In this document: positions 10,791-20,314 of the stretch, piece after piece
Position numbering within the stretch: the first letter of the stretch is position 1
Layout of the letters: the number at the start of each line of letters is the position of its first letter
Assembly (NCBI RefSeq): GCF_000002875.2
Contig: NC_009417.2
Location: forward strand, 291,929 to 355,928
Origin: Leishmania infantum JPCM5
Lineage: Eukaryota > Euglenozoa > Kinetoplastea > Trypanosomatida > Trypanosomatidae
Length of the DNA stretch: 64,000 nucleotides
Reading direction: 5' to 3'
Notes under the pieces: generated by a model
Told to the model about the DNA's origin: nothing
Seen by the model: only the letters and a program-made list of their open reading frames with translations
The model's database searches: none
Position numbers and translations under genes: made by a program

Positions 10791-12095
10791 ATGGTGCGCC
10801 GCTTGGCGATACCCCTACCGCCTTTCTTCTTTTTCCCTTTTACAATGCTGCCCTTTGCCAGGGTAATGCGCAAGGCCGCCTCGGCCACGCCGCCGCTGCC
10901 CCCTCCACCACCGCGAGTGTTGGTCTTGACAATGATTCCCAACGGCGGCGCGCTTAGCCCCGCTCTCCGCATGCTCGGCTATCACCCCTACACCTTTGAG
11001 GACAGCGTACGCAAGGGCCGCCTGCTGACTCATCCGCAGGAGTGGATGGCGGTCATGCGTGGGGAGAAGAAGTTCGACTTTGAGGTGCTCAAAGCTCCTC
11101 AGCATACGGCATCCACGGAGGCGGTGCCGTCGTCGTCGGGTGACCCTTGCGCGTCAAGGACGCCAGAGTGTGCGACGGCTAGCACGGCGCCGTCTGCGTC
11201 TCCACGGGCTCCGCTCTTCTTTGACTCGTTGGTCGGCCCCCCCGCCACCGTCGCCTTCGAGTCCATCCTCAAGGAGTGCCCACGCAGCACACGCGTCATT
11301 CTCGTGGAGGAGCCGGACAAGCTGGCGTGGGAGAAGGACATGGAGCAGTGGCTCCAGCCGTTGGTGCGGGAGTGCAAGAAGAGCGCAATGTGGTGGAACG
11401 CGTCGAAGCTGCACATGATGCTGCTTGACATGGTCGACCTGCGCCGTGCCCTCATCAGCCCCAGCAACCAGCGGGGTGGCCGTGCACGCCCGTTGCCGTC
11501 CTCGTTCGCTGCCATGACGGCGCAGAACGTGCCCATCTCGAAGCAGCACTCGACACTTCGCCTCTCTGGGGCTCTCGACTTGTTCGAGCAACACGTAAAG
11601 GAGGTGGTCCCGCGCGACCGGCTGCTCGTGTACAGGGTGCGCGATGGGTGGCAGCCGCTGTGCGACTTTTTGCAGGTACCAGTGCCAATGGCACCAGCGA
11701 CGGTAGGCGGTGCTCCACCAGAGCCGGTGGCGTTTCCGGCCAACTCCACTGGTAGTGACATTCTTCTCTTCGTTCACCAGGGCTTTAAGAAGAGCACCGC
11801 TGTCGTGTGGCTTCTTTTCCTGGTTGTGGTGGCACTCGCGCTGCTACTGCTCAGCTCCTTTACCGAGGAGTATACGCAGTTTTACCGCGACTACCGCGAC
11901 TACGTTCACCGCGACTTGGAGCCGTACATGGACGCTGAGAAGGTTCGTGAAGGCGACGAGTCTGCCTTGACGATACGCCAGGCACTGGTCATGGCGAAGA
12001 AGTCGTCGAAGCGATTTGGCGAAGAATACGAGAGGGAGGGCGGTGCCATGGGCTCCATGTCCGGCTTGATGGAGCGCATCGTCGGATCGAAGTAA
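10791..12095 (+). CDS. Sulfotransferase-fold (Sulfotransfer_4-like) membrane protein
   Basis: Up to 434 residues. The pattern matches the Sulfotransfer_4 family: an N-terminal RVLVLTMIPNGG..SPALRMLGYHPYTFED segment in the place of the PAPS loop, a middle strand STRVILVEEPDKLAWEKD, and a late VYRVRDGWQPLCDFLQVPVP followed by FPAN, the family's best-kept block. The usual G-x-x-R-T-G-T-x-S-L loop is degraded here (IPNGGALSPAL), so PAPS binding is doubtful. A hydrophobic segment (AVVWLLFLVVVALALLLLSSF, about 342-362) lies near the C-terminus, followed by a charged tail of about 70 residues. The start is uncertain: ATGs at 10791, 10845 and 10866 are in frame, and a pyrimidine tract with AG at 10860-10861 lies inside the longest version. 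If that acceptor is used, the protein starts at 10866 (409 residues). Confidence 0.6.
   Translation: MVRRLAIPLPPFFFFPFTMLPFARVMRKAASATPPLPPPPPRVLVLTMIPNGGALSPALRMLGYHPYTFEDSVRKGRLLTHPQEWMAVMRGEKKFDFEVLKAPQHTASTEAVPSSSGDPCASRTPECATASTAPSASPRAPLFFDSLVGPPATVAFESILKECPRSTRVILVEEPDKLAWEKDMEQWLQPLVRECKKSAMWWNASKLHMMLLDMVDLRRALISPSNQRGGRARPLPSSFAAMTAQNVPISKQHSTLRLSGALDLFEQHVKEVVPRDRLLVYRVRDGWQPLCDFLQVPVPMAPATVGGAPPEPVAFPANSTGSDILLFVHQGFKKSTAVVWLLFLVVVALALLLLSSFTEEYTQFYRDYRDYVHRDLEPYMDAEKVREGDESALTIRQALVMAKKSSKRFGEEYEREGGAMGSMSGLMERIVGSK
10816..10861 (+). promoter_or_regulatory. Possible spliced-leader acceptor inside the longest sulfotransferase-like reading
   Basis: A CTTTCTTCTTTTTCCC-type tract with the first clean AG after its ATG at 10860-10861. 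It lies only four bases before the ATG at 10866 and would remove the two upstream ATGs. Confidence 0.4.
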
Positions 12096-12920
12096 ACGGC
12101 GCGCGTCTCTCTCTCTGACGGTGAGCGATGTGTGTTTTGAGCCCCTGCGCGTCGCACCCTGGCTCTTTCTGATTCACAGACGTAGCCCCCCTCTCCACTC
12201 TCCCTTAGATAATGAGCTGGAGTGCATGCACGCGCTCAGTGCTCCGCTTAGCGTGGTGCGCCAGAGCGGGGAAACAACGTTTGCGGCATTGTGCGCGTGT
12301 TGACAGTATTCGCAGCACTCACGCGCACTGGCACTGAAAGCAAAGGAAAAACTCCCCCTCAAACATCTTTTATGGCGGTTGTTGCTGCTGGCGCCCACGC
12401 CCTCTGCATTCTGCCCGCGTCCCTTTCCTTTGTCTGCCTCTCGCGGCGTGTATGCCTGCTGCATGCTTCAGGGACTGAGAAGAGCTCCGCGTATCTCGTT
12501 GCATTCCCGACTTTCTCGTCCGTTTGTTATCGTCGTTGCCTCTGTCGTTACTTTGGTTCCGATTTCCGCCCTCGTCACTCCAGCCCGCCCCCGCCCCTGG
12601 AAAATAGCCGACGCAACGAGAACACCGATCGACAACTCGGATCTCGAAGACTCACCACGGCACTGCACCTACACCCATACATACTCACCTCACCCGCACA
12701 CAGGCGTGCGTAGGCCCAGGTACACACGCACACAGTACACTACAGCAGCAACAGCGGAGAGGATAGGAACCAAAGCCGCCAGGAGGGAGTCATCGAGTTA
12801 ACGCGAGCGGTGGCCTAGCTCAATCGCTTGCCTCCGTTTCGGTGAAGCGTGCTCATCATCCCTTTTTCCGTCTCTCCGCCCTCCCTCCCCTCCTCTGCAG
12901 ACAGAGGCACCAGCAAAGCG
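12096..12920. other. Intergenic region
   Basis: Spacer of 825 bases with T/C-rich stretches (about 12400-12600) and a CA-rich stretch (12665-12735). It ends in the strong acceptor at 12860-12900. No gene seen. Confidence 0.6.
12860..12900 (+). promoter_or_regulatory. Strong spliced-leader acceptor
   Basis: A nearly pure pyrimidine run of about 38 bases ends in CAG at 12898-12900, 20 bases before the ATG at 12921. One of the clearest acceptors in the window. Confidence 0.65.
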
Positions 12921-14399
12921 ATGGAAAACCCATTCGAGGACTTGCGGCCGGCGCTCCGCAGCGAGGAGGATGAGATTCGAAAAGGCGTTTTCAGTCAAGC
13001 CCTGCGCAACCTCCAGCAGGCGTCCTTGGAGGAGCGTCGTAGATGGTGCAAGGCGATTCGCGAGGCCACGGCACGCGGCGGCGCAAAGACCAAGAAAAAG
13101 GCTACGTCCGCTGCTGCGGTTGCCGAGTTTTCCGACAATATCGGCCCCTCCACGGCCATATCCTCTCCTCCGCAACGCACGGCAAGCAACAGCGCGGCAT
13201 CAGCCTCGCCTCCGACGCCCTCCGCACTTACGGCAGCGCATTCCACCGAAGAGGCCGATGTTACGGTTGGGCAGAAACGCGCACGCAGTGAGAGCGAGGC
13301 CTCTCCAACCGGCGCCCTGGCAACGGCCCTCGGTGGACCGCTAGACGGCGCGCCGCTGCGTTGCGCACCACAGACATCGCAGACGGTGCCCGAGTCAACT
13401 ACTGTGGGCTCGCAGCCATCTCCTACCGCCGCTCTCGACCCAGCAGATGGGAAGCCGTCATCAACTGCGGCCGCATCCGACCCGGCCGCCGAAGAAACGG
13501 AGGAGTCGGTGAAGGAGTGCATTGCGGCGTACATGCGTAGCCTCCTCGACCGGGTCGTTGGTACCGGTATCGACAACCTCGCTGTGCCGGCCCTCAAGGT
13601 GCTGTGCATGATGCTGGGCATTCACACCGAGGTGTCTAACAAGTTGGGCTTGTACAGCATTCTTGCTGACTTCTACTTTAGCAAGTGCGTAAAGCTCGGC
13701 AAACGGGTGAGCCGCGACACGGTTTTCGAGCGGCATGTAGAACAGGAGGTGAGCATGCTGAGGAGGGTAGCGTCAGCGGCGCCCTCAGCCGGCCGAGCAG
13801 AGAAGAAAGTGGCGGCAGCGGCGCCGGAGAAGGCTGCCATGACGGTCGCAAAGTCAGCCGCCATCCTTGCCGACAAGGTCGAAAAGACGGAGGTGAAGAG
13901 GGAGCAGGCGGTAGTGCGGAAGAAAATGTTTTCAGCCCCGCTTCCCAATCCCAGCCGTGCAGCGAAGGCGGTGCCGAAAGCCGACCCGGTCACGGAACAC
14001 TATCTCAAGTACGAAGACTACAACGACAACACCTTCGAGGACGACGCGGCGGTGGCAGCGCCGGCGAGCGATTACGCGTATGGCGGCGACGTCATTTACC
14101 AGCAGCCGGTGTTCGCGCGGTCAAGCAACACGACAGCCTCGTCGTCGCACATGGCCAAATATGAGGGGTCTGGCGCAGGCGGCGAAGAGGATGATTCGTG
14201 GTCGCTGCCACTGCTAGAGCGCAAAGTCGCCTCTATTGTGCAGCTGTATGATCCTGTGACGGTGGCCATTGTTGTAAAGAAGTTATCGCAAATGGGGTAC
14301 CGCGACGGCGGTGCCGAGTCGCGCGTCGAGCAGATTTTGCGACGCTTCCATGAGCGTCAGCTAATCTTTTATGACAACGGCATCGCCTACCTTATGTGA
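12921..14399 (+). CDS. Hypothetical protein, Ala/Ser-rich with two ordered segments
   Basis: I do not recognise this 492-residue protein. The first 60 residues (MENPFEDLRPALRSEEDEIR) are helical and charged. Residues about 60-190 are Ala/Ser/Thr/Pro low complexity. About 195-290 is an ordered helical segment (ECIAAYMRSLLDRVVGTGID, then LKVLCMMLGIHTEVSNKLGL) whose second part faintly recalls SAP/DEK-type helix pairs. About 290-380 is Lys/Ala-rich, and the last 65 residues form a second ordered helical segment (LLERKVASIVQLYDPVTVAI) ending in a hydrophobic strand. No signal peptide, membrane segment or catalytic motif is seen. The ATG at 12921 directly follows a strong splice acceptor, so the start is well supported. 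Confidence 0.75.
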   Translation: MENPFEDLRPALRSEEDEIRKGVFSQALRNLQQASLEERRRWCKAIREATARGGAKTKKKATSAAAVAEFSDNIGPSTAISSPPQRTASNSAASASPPTPSALTAAHSTEEADVTVGQKRARSESEASPTGALATALGGPLDGAPLRCAPQTSQTVPESTTVGSQPSPTAALDPADGKPSSTAAASDPAAEETEESVKECIAAYMRSLLDRVVGTGIDNLAVPALKVLCMMLGIHTEVSNKLGLYSILADFYFSKCVKLGKRVSRDTVFERHVEQEVSMLRRVASAAPSAGRAEKKVAAAAPEKAAMTVAKSAAILADKVEKTEVKREQAVVRKKMFSAPLPNPSRAAKAVPKADPVTEHYLKYEDYNDNTFEDDAAVAAPASDYAYGGDVIYQQPVFARSSNTTASSSHMAKYEGSGAGGEEDDSWSLPLLERKVASIVQLYDPVTVAIVVKKLSQMGYRDGGAESRVEQILRRFHERQLIFYDNGIAYLM

Positions 14400-15312
14400 G
14401 CTGTGACCCCCCGCCACCCGCACCTTTGCCCACCCACACCCCTTTAAGCCGTTGACCAGCCACCGTTTTCTTTTTTTTCTTCCTTTTGGTGCGCACTCTT
14501 CGAAAAGCGAAGAGGCGTGGCGTACGCCTCAGTACCTCGATGCGACTCTTGCATCGTTTCTCCTTCTCCGACTGCCAGGTCTTGCCTGGCCCGCTCCCTT
14601 GAGCGCTTGCCTGTCTGTCCGTGTGTGTGGAATTCAGGGGGAGGGCTTGTTGGCACTGAGCAAAGAAATGCTGCGAGGCACGAGGAGACATACGGGCACA
14701 GGCACCTCTTCTTCTCCCATGTGCCGCATCCTATTCGGTGCATCTTGTGTATCGCTTTGTCTTGCGACACGCGCCTCTCTCGATTTCGTTGTCTTAGACC
14801 CATGCAGCCCATCACTTGGCTGCACCCCATAGATAAACGGCGAAAACGTCGTGGCTGTTGTGGCGGCTAACGAACGAGTGTGCCCTCGTTGAAGATGCTT
14901 TCACCCCCACTCCTCCGCTCTCTGTCTTTTGGCGGCGGGGGTGCCATCTTCTTCATTCTTTGATTCGGTGATCGTGGCGTCTTGTGCATCTGTGTGCGTG
15001 TGTTTGTGCTCTCCCGCCCCCCCCCTCCCGCCCGCCTGCCCTTCTCTCTATCTTCGGACGCCATCCCCGACAGCTGTTGCCGCCTGCATGCGTTTCTTCG
15101 ATTTTTCTTCGTTCTCCCTCCGCCTTTGATAGTGATGATCTTAAGAAGTTTTGGGTCTTTGCAATGTGCGTGCGCGCGTGTTTGTGCGCATGTGTCTTTT
15201 TCTTCATCGACGCTTGCATCACATGTGCAGAGGAAGGAAAGGCTGTGGCTGTGCGTGCACCGACGCGGACAGAGATGTTCGTGCAAGCAAGCGCGCATGG
15301 ATGACACGACAG

Positions 15313-15332
15313 CACACACACACACACACACA
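15313..15332. repeat. CA microsatellite
   Basis: About ten CA units, followed within 25 bases by an A-run (about 15356-15365). Confidence 0.9.
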
Positions 15333-15728
15333 GCTATGCTCCTACCAGAATCGCAAAAAAAAAAAGAAACTTCAAGCCAAACGCCAGCAAAGCAGAGGGA
15401 TAACCGAATCCTCTGTGACCCACGCCGGTGGCTGAGTTGATACTTTGCAGCTTGGAAGCCACTAATGTGAGCAGCAGCTCACTTTCTGTGCTATCTGCCA
15501 GCTTGGCTGACGAAGCGGTGCAAGTTTAGTCGCGGGACGTCCTCATCGCTGCGTCTCTTGTCTTCCCTCACGACTCAGTCGTCTCCACTTTCAGTGTTCG
15601 GACTCGGCCCCTTCTCTCCCTTGGCTGCCGCCATTTTCTTTTTCGTCTCACTACGTGTGCTCATTTCTGGTTTTTCTTGCACTGTTGGGGTGGTGCTGGC
15701 GGGCGGGGTAGCGCTTCGCATTGACTTC

Positions 15729-15759
15729 CACACACACACGCACACACACACACACACAC
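15729..15759. repeat. CA microsatellite
   Basis: CA units interrupted once by CG, about 95 bases before the next start codon and therefore probably close to or inside its splice region. Confidence 0.9.
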
Positions 15760-15852
15760 GTCTTGTCGCTGTTAGCCATTCGCCAACGCGCGCATTTTAC
15801 GTGTGCGTGCGCTTGCTTTGAACCCGCGCAACTTTCCGTTCAGCCTCTTCAC

Positions 15853-16878
15853 ATGTCGAGCACCCCCGCCTTGATCCATGGCGAGTATGTGAATCGTATG
15901 CTGATACTCGCGGCTGCTGCCACCACCTTCGTCGGGTACGCAAGCAGTGTGTACTGGGAGCGCACCGTAGCACCGTATCTGTTTCGGCGCCGCGAGTTGG
16001 CCCTGGAGCAGGAGATTGCCGATCTGGAGAGAGAGGCCAAAGAGATCTGCACAACGTCGAATCTGTACGAGCACAGCCGTCTTATGCGTAGGGTGCTGCG
16101 GCTGCGTCAGGAGCTCGAGGCAGAACGCCAACAGCGCCTCACGTACGAGTTCTCGGTGGCTCGAGTCTTTTCGCCGCTTCTCAGTGGTGTCTCCTTCGCT
16201 TCATGGTTTGCTCGGCCGACGCGCGACGCAGCCGCGGTGGCAATAGCACCTGGCCGAGTAGGCAAGGCAATAGCCGGCAACAAGCCCGGCGCCTTACCAG
16301 ATCTTTGCTCCACCACTATCACATCCTCCCCGACGCGGGCCCATGCCGCCGAGTATTCAACCACCGCTCCTCGTCGACTGCAGGTGCTCGTGGAGAGCGC
16401 GATGAATGCGCTCCGGTACAACGCTACCACTACTGTCAAGTATCTCCTGCGCTTTGGAGGCGCTTTGGTGCTCCTGTACGTCTTCGGCAACCGGCGTGGG
16501 CTCATGGCTGTTCCGCCATCCTTCGAAGAGACACTGCGCTACTGCGCCGTCGAGGTGATGGCGCCGTTACTCCTCAACGTCTTCATGTACGTGCCAGCTC
16601 TCCTCTTTGCACCTGCAAGGCGCGCGTCGTTGGTCGAAACCCACGGAAGCAAGGCCGCGGGCGGTGCCGTTGGTGTCATTCACAGCAGCTTCGCGGAAGC
16701 GATTCCGCCATCGTCGTCGGCATCCTCATTTTCTACCGTCACGAGCTCCGCGAGTGACGCCGGCACCACAGCACCGTTTCAGCGCGCAGACATTCGCTTC
16801 TGTGCGAGGAATGATCTCGCGTCGTGGTTCTTGGCGTGCTACCTTGCCTGGTACTTGATTGTGCGCGTGTTCGGTTGA
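15853..16878 (+). CDS. Candidate Get1/WRB-like ER membrane protein
   Basis: A 341-residue membrane protein whose layout matches Get1/WRB, the ER receptor subunit for tail-anchored protein insertion. A short lumenal N-terminus and a first hydrophobic segment (MLILAAAATTFVGYASSVYW, about 16-36) come first. A basic turn (FRRREL) and a charged coiled coil (about 45-100, with a YEHSRLMRRVLRLRQEL core comparable to the DEFARYARLERKI-type core of WRB) follow. After a Ser/Thr/Ala-rich linker there is a second membrane segment (YLLRFGGALVLLYVFGNRRG, about 198-217) then VPPSF, a third (VEVMAPLLLNVFMYVPALLF, about 233-255) and a last C-terminal one (WFLACYLAWYLIVRVFG). WRB has three segments, so the count differs by one and a low-complexity insert (about 256-315) is present. 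The match is architecture plus short motifs by eye. It could instead be an unrelated trypanosomatid membrane protein. Confidence 0.5.
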   Translation: MSSTPALIHGEYVNRMLILAAAATTFVGYASSVYWERTVAPYLFRRRELALEQEIADLEREAKEICTTSNLYEHSRLMRRVLRLRQELEAERQQRLTYEFSVARVFSPLLSGVSFASWFARPTRDAAAVAIAPGRVGKAIAGNKPGALPDLCSTTITSSPTRAHAAEYSTTAPRRLQVLVESAMNALRYNATTTVKYLLRFGGALVLLYVFGNRRGLMAVPPSFEETLRYCAVEVMAPLLLNVFMYVPALLFAPARRASLVETHGSKAAGGAVGVIHSSFAEAIPPSSSASSFSTVTSSASDAGTTAPFQRADIRFCARNDLASWFLACYLAWYLIVRVFG

Positions 16879-17994
16879 TGGGTGGTGGTGGGGCTCACCG
16901 GAGCGCACACGGGATGGGGTGTGAAGGAATGTTTAGCAAGGGCGAAAGTCGGAAAGGAGGGGAGCAACGTCATGGGAAAGCGCGCAAGCAGACACACAGG
17001 CGCAGAGGTGTCTGGTCGCGCCCCTTCTGGCATGATCAGGGGTCCTGTATCGTGCTTTGGTGCTCTCACCCCCTCCGACGCTGCCTTTTCGCCCACGTCT
17101 TCCGGTGCTCCCGTTGCACCTCACTCTCAGGCACCTTTTTGTGCCCAGGACTGTTGCGGGCGCACGCTCTCCATTTTTTCCGACTCTACTAAAGGACACT
17201 CCCGTGCTCTTCGAGGGGGGGGGTGCAGCCTCAGCCCTGTTTCTGTGGGCGGCATACGAGAGGCGCCGCTCACCCATCCACACATTGCCAGTCCTCCTTC
17301 CCGTTGTGCATGTGCTTTGCAAGTGTGTCGTTGCCACTGCGGAGCAGCTCTACGGTGTGTTGGACCCGTAAGCGGCGGCGATGGCCACGATGGGGTGGGG
17401 CACTCACGATTGTTTTAGGAGCGGCAGTGCGCGGATGCGGGAGTCAGCGTATGTGTGTGGCCGCCTCGGCATCGCTTCATCAAAGGAAGGAAAAGAATAT
17501 GCAAACCCACGAAGATGCCCGTGCTCTTACCCACACCCACAGGCGTTGCTGGTGGCCGAAGGACCGTAGCGAGGGGGGAGATCGGCTACGAATGCCACCA
17601 TATACGAGGTGCTATCGGGTGGGCTGGAGAGGGATATGAGAAGGGCACTCGCGCCTCTTCCGGTGCCCTTTGCTCTCTCCACTGAGGCGTTTTACTTGTG
17701 TTTTGCACATGAAAGGGCCTGCCATCACCGCATCGCACCCTAACGACGTTCCCTGCATTGGCGCATCTATTTCCCCCACGAACACCCTCGCTCATCCCCG
17801 CCTCCTCACGTCTGCGTCTCTCTCGCTCTCTCTTGTCGTACCCGCCACCCCGTACGTGGCAACTCGGGTGCCGATGTATGGGTGTATATATGTGCGCGTG
17901 CATACATGTGCTTGTTTGCGTATGGGTGCCTCTGCATGTAGTCAAGCAGGGGTGTCTCGCGACTGTGCTTGCTCTCTGTGTGTGTGCCCCTGTA

Positions 17995-18061
17995 TGTGTG
18001 TGTGTGTCTTCTTACACAGAGTGCATTCCCCCCCCCCGCCACCCACACACACACACACACA
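17995..18061. repeat. Paired TG and CA microsatellites
   Basis: TG units (17995-18007) and CA units (18044-18061) lie 36 bases apart and are mutually complementary, so the RNA could fold into a hairpin. A run of ten C (18028-18037) sits between them. Confidence 0.8.
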
Positions 18062-18117
18062 AAAACACACGCACACGCCCCAGCAATCGCCTTTGGCGCT
18101 GTTTTCAAAAGGTTAGC

Positions 18118-18166
18118 TTCCCTCGCCGCTTGCCGTTGCTTCTTCCTCTTGTTCGCCTGGCCACAG
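18118..18166 (+). promoter_or_regulatory. Spliced-leader acceptor for the small Tim gene
   Basis: A T/C-rich tract is followed by its first AG at 18165-18166, 20 bases before the ATG at 18187. Confidence 0.6.
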
Positions 18167-18186
18167 CACAGCCCCAACACGTAGCC

Positions 18187-18531
18187 ATGCAACCGCCACC
18201 ACCACCGATGACGCCATACGAGGAGAACATCACGCGGTCGTACCAGTACCTTAACGGTGCCCGGATGCAGTCAGCGATTCTCTTTAACAGCACCACGTTC
18301 TGCATCGATCGCTGCCTCGATACGCAGGAACTGTACACCTTGATGCGCACGACGAACGCTCCGATTTCGTATCGCCTCCAGAAGGATATGGAGGAGAAGA
18401 AGTGCGTGCAAAACTGCAGTGCCAAGTGGGACGAGCTCTTTAACATCACCCTCACGGAAACAAACGAAGGCGCTGTTCGCCAGGTGCAAGCGGACGCTAT
18501 CGCGAAGATGATGGGGGCAATGCAGCAGTAG
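18187..18531 (+). CDS. Small Tim-like intermembrane-space chaperone (Tim9/10/8/13 family)
   Basis: A 114-residue soluble protein with the twin CX3C motifs that define small Tims: C39-I-D-R-C43 and C73-V-Q-N-C77. They are set in helical flanks (before: ITRSYQYLNGARMQ; after: SAKWDELFNITLTET). Family members form hexamers in the mitochondrial intermembrane space and escort hydrophobic precursors, with the four cysteines forming two disulfides after Mia40-type import. The loop between the motifs is 29 residues, against about 11-17 in most family members, so subtype assignment is unsafe. The short Pro-rich N-terminus (MQPPPPPMTPYEEN) carries no presequence, as expected for this import route. The frame is open far upstream but has no supported ATG, and the AG at 18166 fixes the start. 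Confidence 0.75.
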   Translation: MQPPPPPMTPYEENITRSYQYLNGARMQSAILFNSTTFCIDRCLDTQELYTLMRTTNAPISYRLQKDMEEKKCVQNCSAKWDELFNITLTETNEGAVRQVQADAIAKMMGAMQQ

Positions 18532-18727
18532 CAGTGGGTGCGCTCTGCCCGGAGGGGTAGGGGAGGAAGGAATAGAAAAAAGTGCCGATACGTACCAGGA
18601 GTGTGGAAGAGTGCGTGTGTGTGTGTGGGCGGTGCGGACGTGTGAGCAGGGATACTGTCGCTCATTTTGCTTGTAGGTGTCTTGCACAAACCCCTCCGAC
18701 CGTTGCGTGTCTGTGCCTGTGGCTGAT

Positions 18728-18757
18728 GTTGGTGTTGGTGTTGGTGTTGGTGTCGGT
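18728..18757. repeat. Hexanucleotide tandem (GTTGGT), five units
   Basis: Four exact GTTGGT units and a fifth with one change (GTCGGT), in the probable 3'UTR of the small Tim gene. Confidence 0.9.
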
Positions 18758-20151
18758 TTACTGGGTTACCCCTTCCCTTTCTTAAAAAAAAAGGATGTGT
18801 GATACACATTTGCCGTGTGGCAAGCATAATCACACATGAAAAGTCACGGCCCGCATTGAGAGATGCTCACACACACACACACAGACAAGCGAGTAAGTAA
18901 CAAGTTGACTCTCATGCTGGCTCAAGCAAGCAATTTCGAGCCGCTACCGCGGCTCCGCCTCGGTGCAGAGGGCAGACGCGTGGTGCTGTGATTACACAGT
19001 CGATGCGCAAACACACGCCCGCGCACGCTGTCGGCAATGCGGCGGGTCTTCTCAAGAGAAGAAGGGCGCAACGCTGCCTTAACCCTACGAAAGGCGCGCC
19101 CCTGTGAGGCAGCCGTGTGTTGGCGCCACGCAGGCTTGCGTGGATGCCCCTTCCCTTTCGCTTCGATTCCATGCCTCTTTCCCGCGTGCCTGGTTCTCGT
19201 GTGTGTGTGTGTGTTTCCTTTTTTCATCTCTTGCTCACTGGCACGGCGTGCCGTTGTGCAATCCCTGCTGCACGGCTGGCGCGCCCGCAACTACCCGCAC
19301 ACATGCACGCAAGCGCACGCCCTACCTCCTCCCCCTCTCCGCGCTTCATCGCTGACTTGCACACGGACCTCGCAAAAGCAAAGCACCACACGAAAGTGCC
19401 ACAGAGGGAACACAGCTGCCGACGCGTTCTCGCCGTGGTCTCTCTTGCGCATCACACAGGTCGACTCCACTTTCTTCTCGGCACCTCTTGAGCGACGCAC
19501 TACATCGCTTGCGCTAGCGAACCTCTCTCCCTCAGCAGTTTGACTGACAAGTAAACCACGTAGGAAAGCATCCTATAGCAGTCCAACACCTCTCTCTCTC
19601 TACGCACGCGCAGACACGCACACAGACAAACACCTTCACACCCGCGCACGCACGCTCTGCGAGATATTCCGCAGCCTTGCTCCCTTCGCTTCAGTTTTTT
19701 AATTCATTTCGACGCTCCTTTATGTGAATTTTGTTCTCTCTCTGTGCCTTGTGCGTATCTCCCTGTCTGTCTGCGTCTCGGACCGCCCCCTCTCGTCTGC
19801 CCGCTTTCCTGCGACGGTCGCCTGCCACAGATCAGCCTTTTGGGCCCTCGCTTCGTCAATATTTGGACTTTCATATTACGTCCTCTTTTTCCCTCTGGTT
19901 GCTTTCTCGACGACCTTTTATTTGCGTGTGCGTGTTTGTGGTGCGCCTCCGCCTCCGCCCCTGTTCGTCTCTTTGCCCTTACGCGCGCGACTCTTACGAC
20001 CTCTGTGCTGCTCTGGTGCGGGGCGGTATTACGTGCCTCCGAGCCCCGCACCATTCACGCTGGCTGTACCGTCGCCGTCTCGCTCTCTCAAGCCCTCGTC
20101 CTTGCCTGGCACACACACTGCAAGTAACACTCGCAGTGGGTTTTATAACCC

Positions 20152-20167
20152 ATATATATATATATAT
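20152..20167. repeat. TA microsatellite
   Basis: Eight AT units located 147 bases before the J-protein start codon. Confidence 0.9.
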
Positions 20168-20314
20168 CTGCACATACTGACAGAAAACGTAGAGGCGCTT
20201 GCGTCCTTCGCCGAAACGTGCACAGACGTGCTCCACTTACATACAGCACACGCGTTGTCCACACCTAAAGGATTACGTGAATACGTCGACACAGACACGC
20301 ACGCAGTGAAGACA

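Larger units (their letters stand above)
14400..15852. other. Intergenic region
   Basis: Spacer of about 1.45 kb. It holds T/C-rich stretches (14460-14580, 14880-15130), a CA repeat (15313-15332), an A-run and a second CA repeat close to the next gene (15729-15759). No gene seen. Confidence 0.6.
16879..18186. other. Intergenic region
   Basis: Spacer of 1.3 kb with a G-run (17216-17223), a TG tract (17995-18007), a C-run (18028-18037) and a CA tract (18044-18061). It ends in an acceptor at 18118-18166. No gene seen. Confidence 0.6.
18532..20314. other. Intergenic region
   Basis: Spacer of 1.8 kb with a GTTGGT tandem (18728-18757), CA and GT microsatellites (18849-18862, 19199-19214), a long T/C-rich stretch (19680-20000) and a TA repeat (20152-20167). 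The 147 bases between the TA repeat and the next ATG contain no ATG, fitting a leader. No gene seen. Confidence 0.6.

Noticed and set aside
12800..12850. tRNA-like GGTGGCCTAGCTCA string
   Set aside because: No matching acceptor stem, anticodon arm or GGTTCGA-type T-loop follows.
19724..20314. N-terminal extension of the J-domain protein
   Set aside because: The open frame lacks an ATG and is T/C-rich spacer with a TA repeat; the J domain begins at the ATG at 20315.
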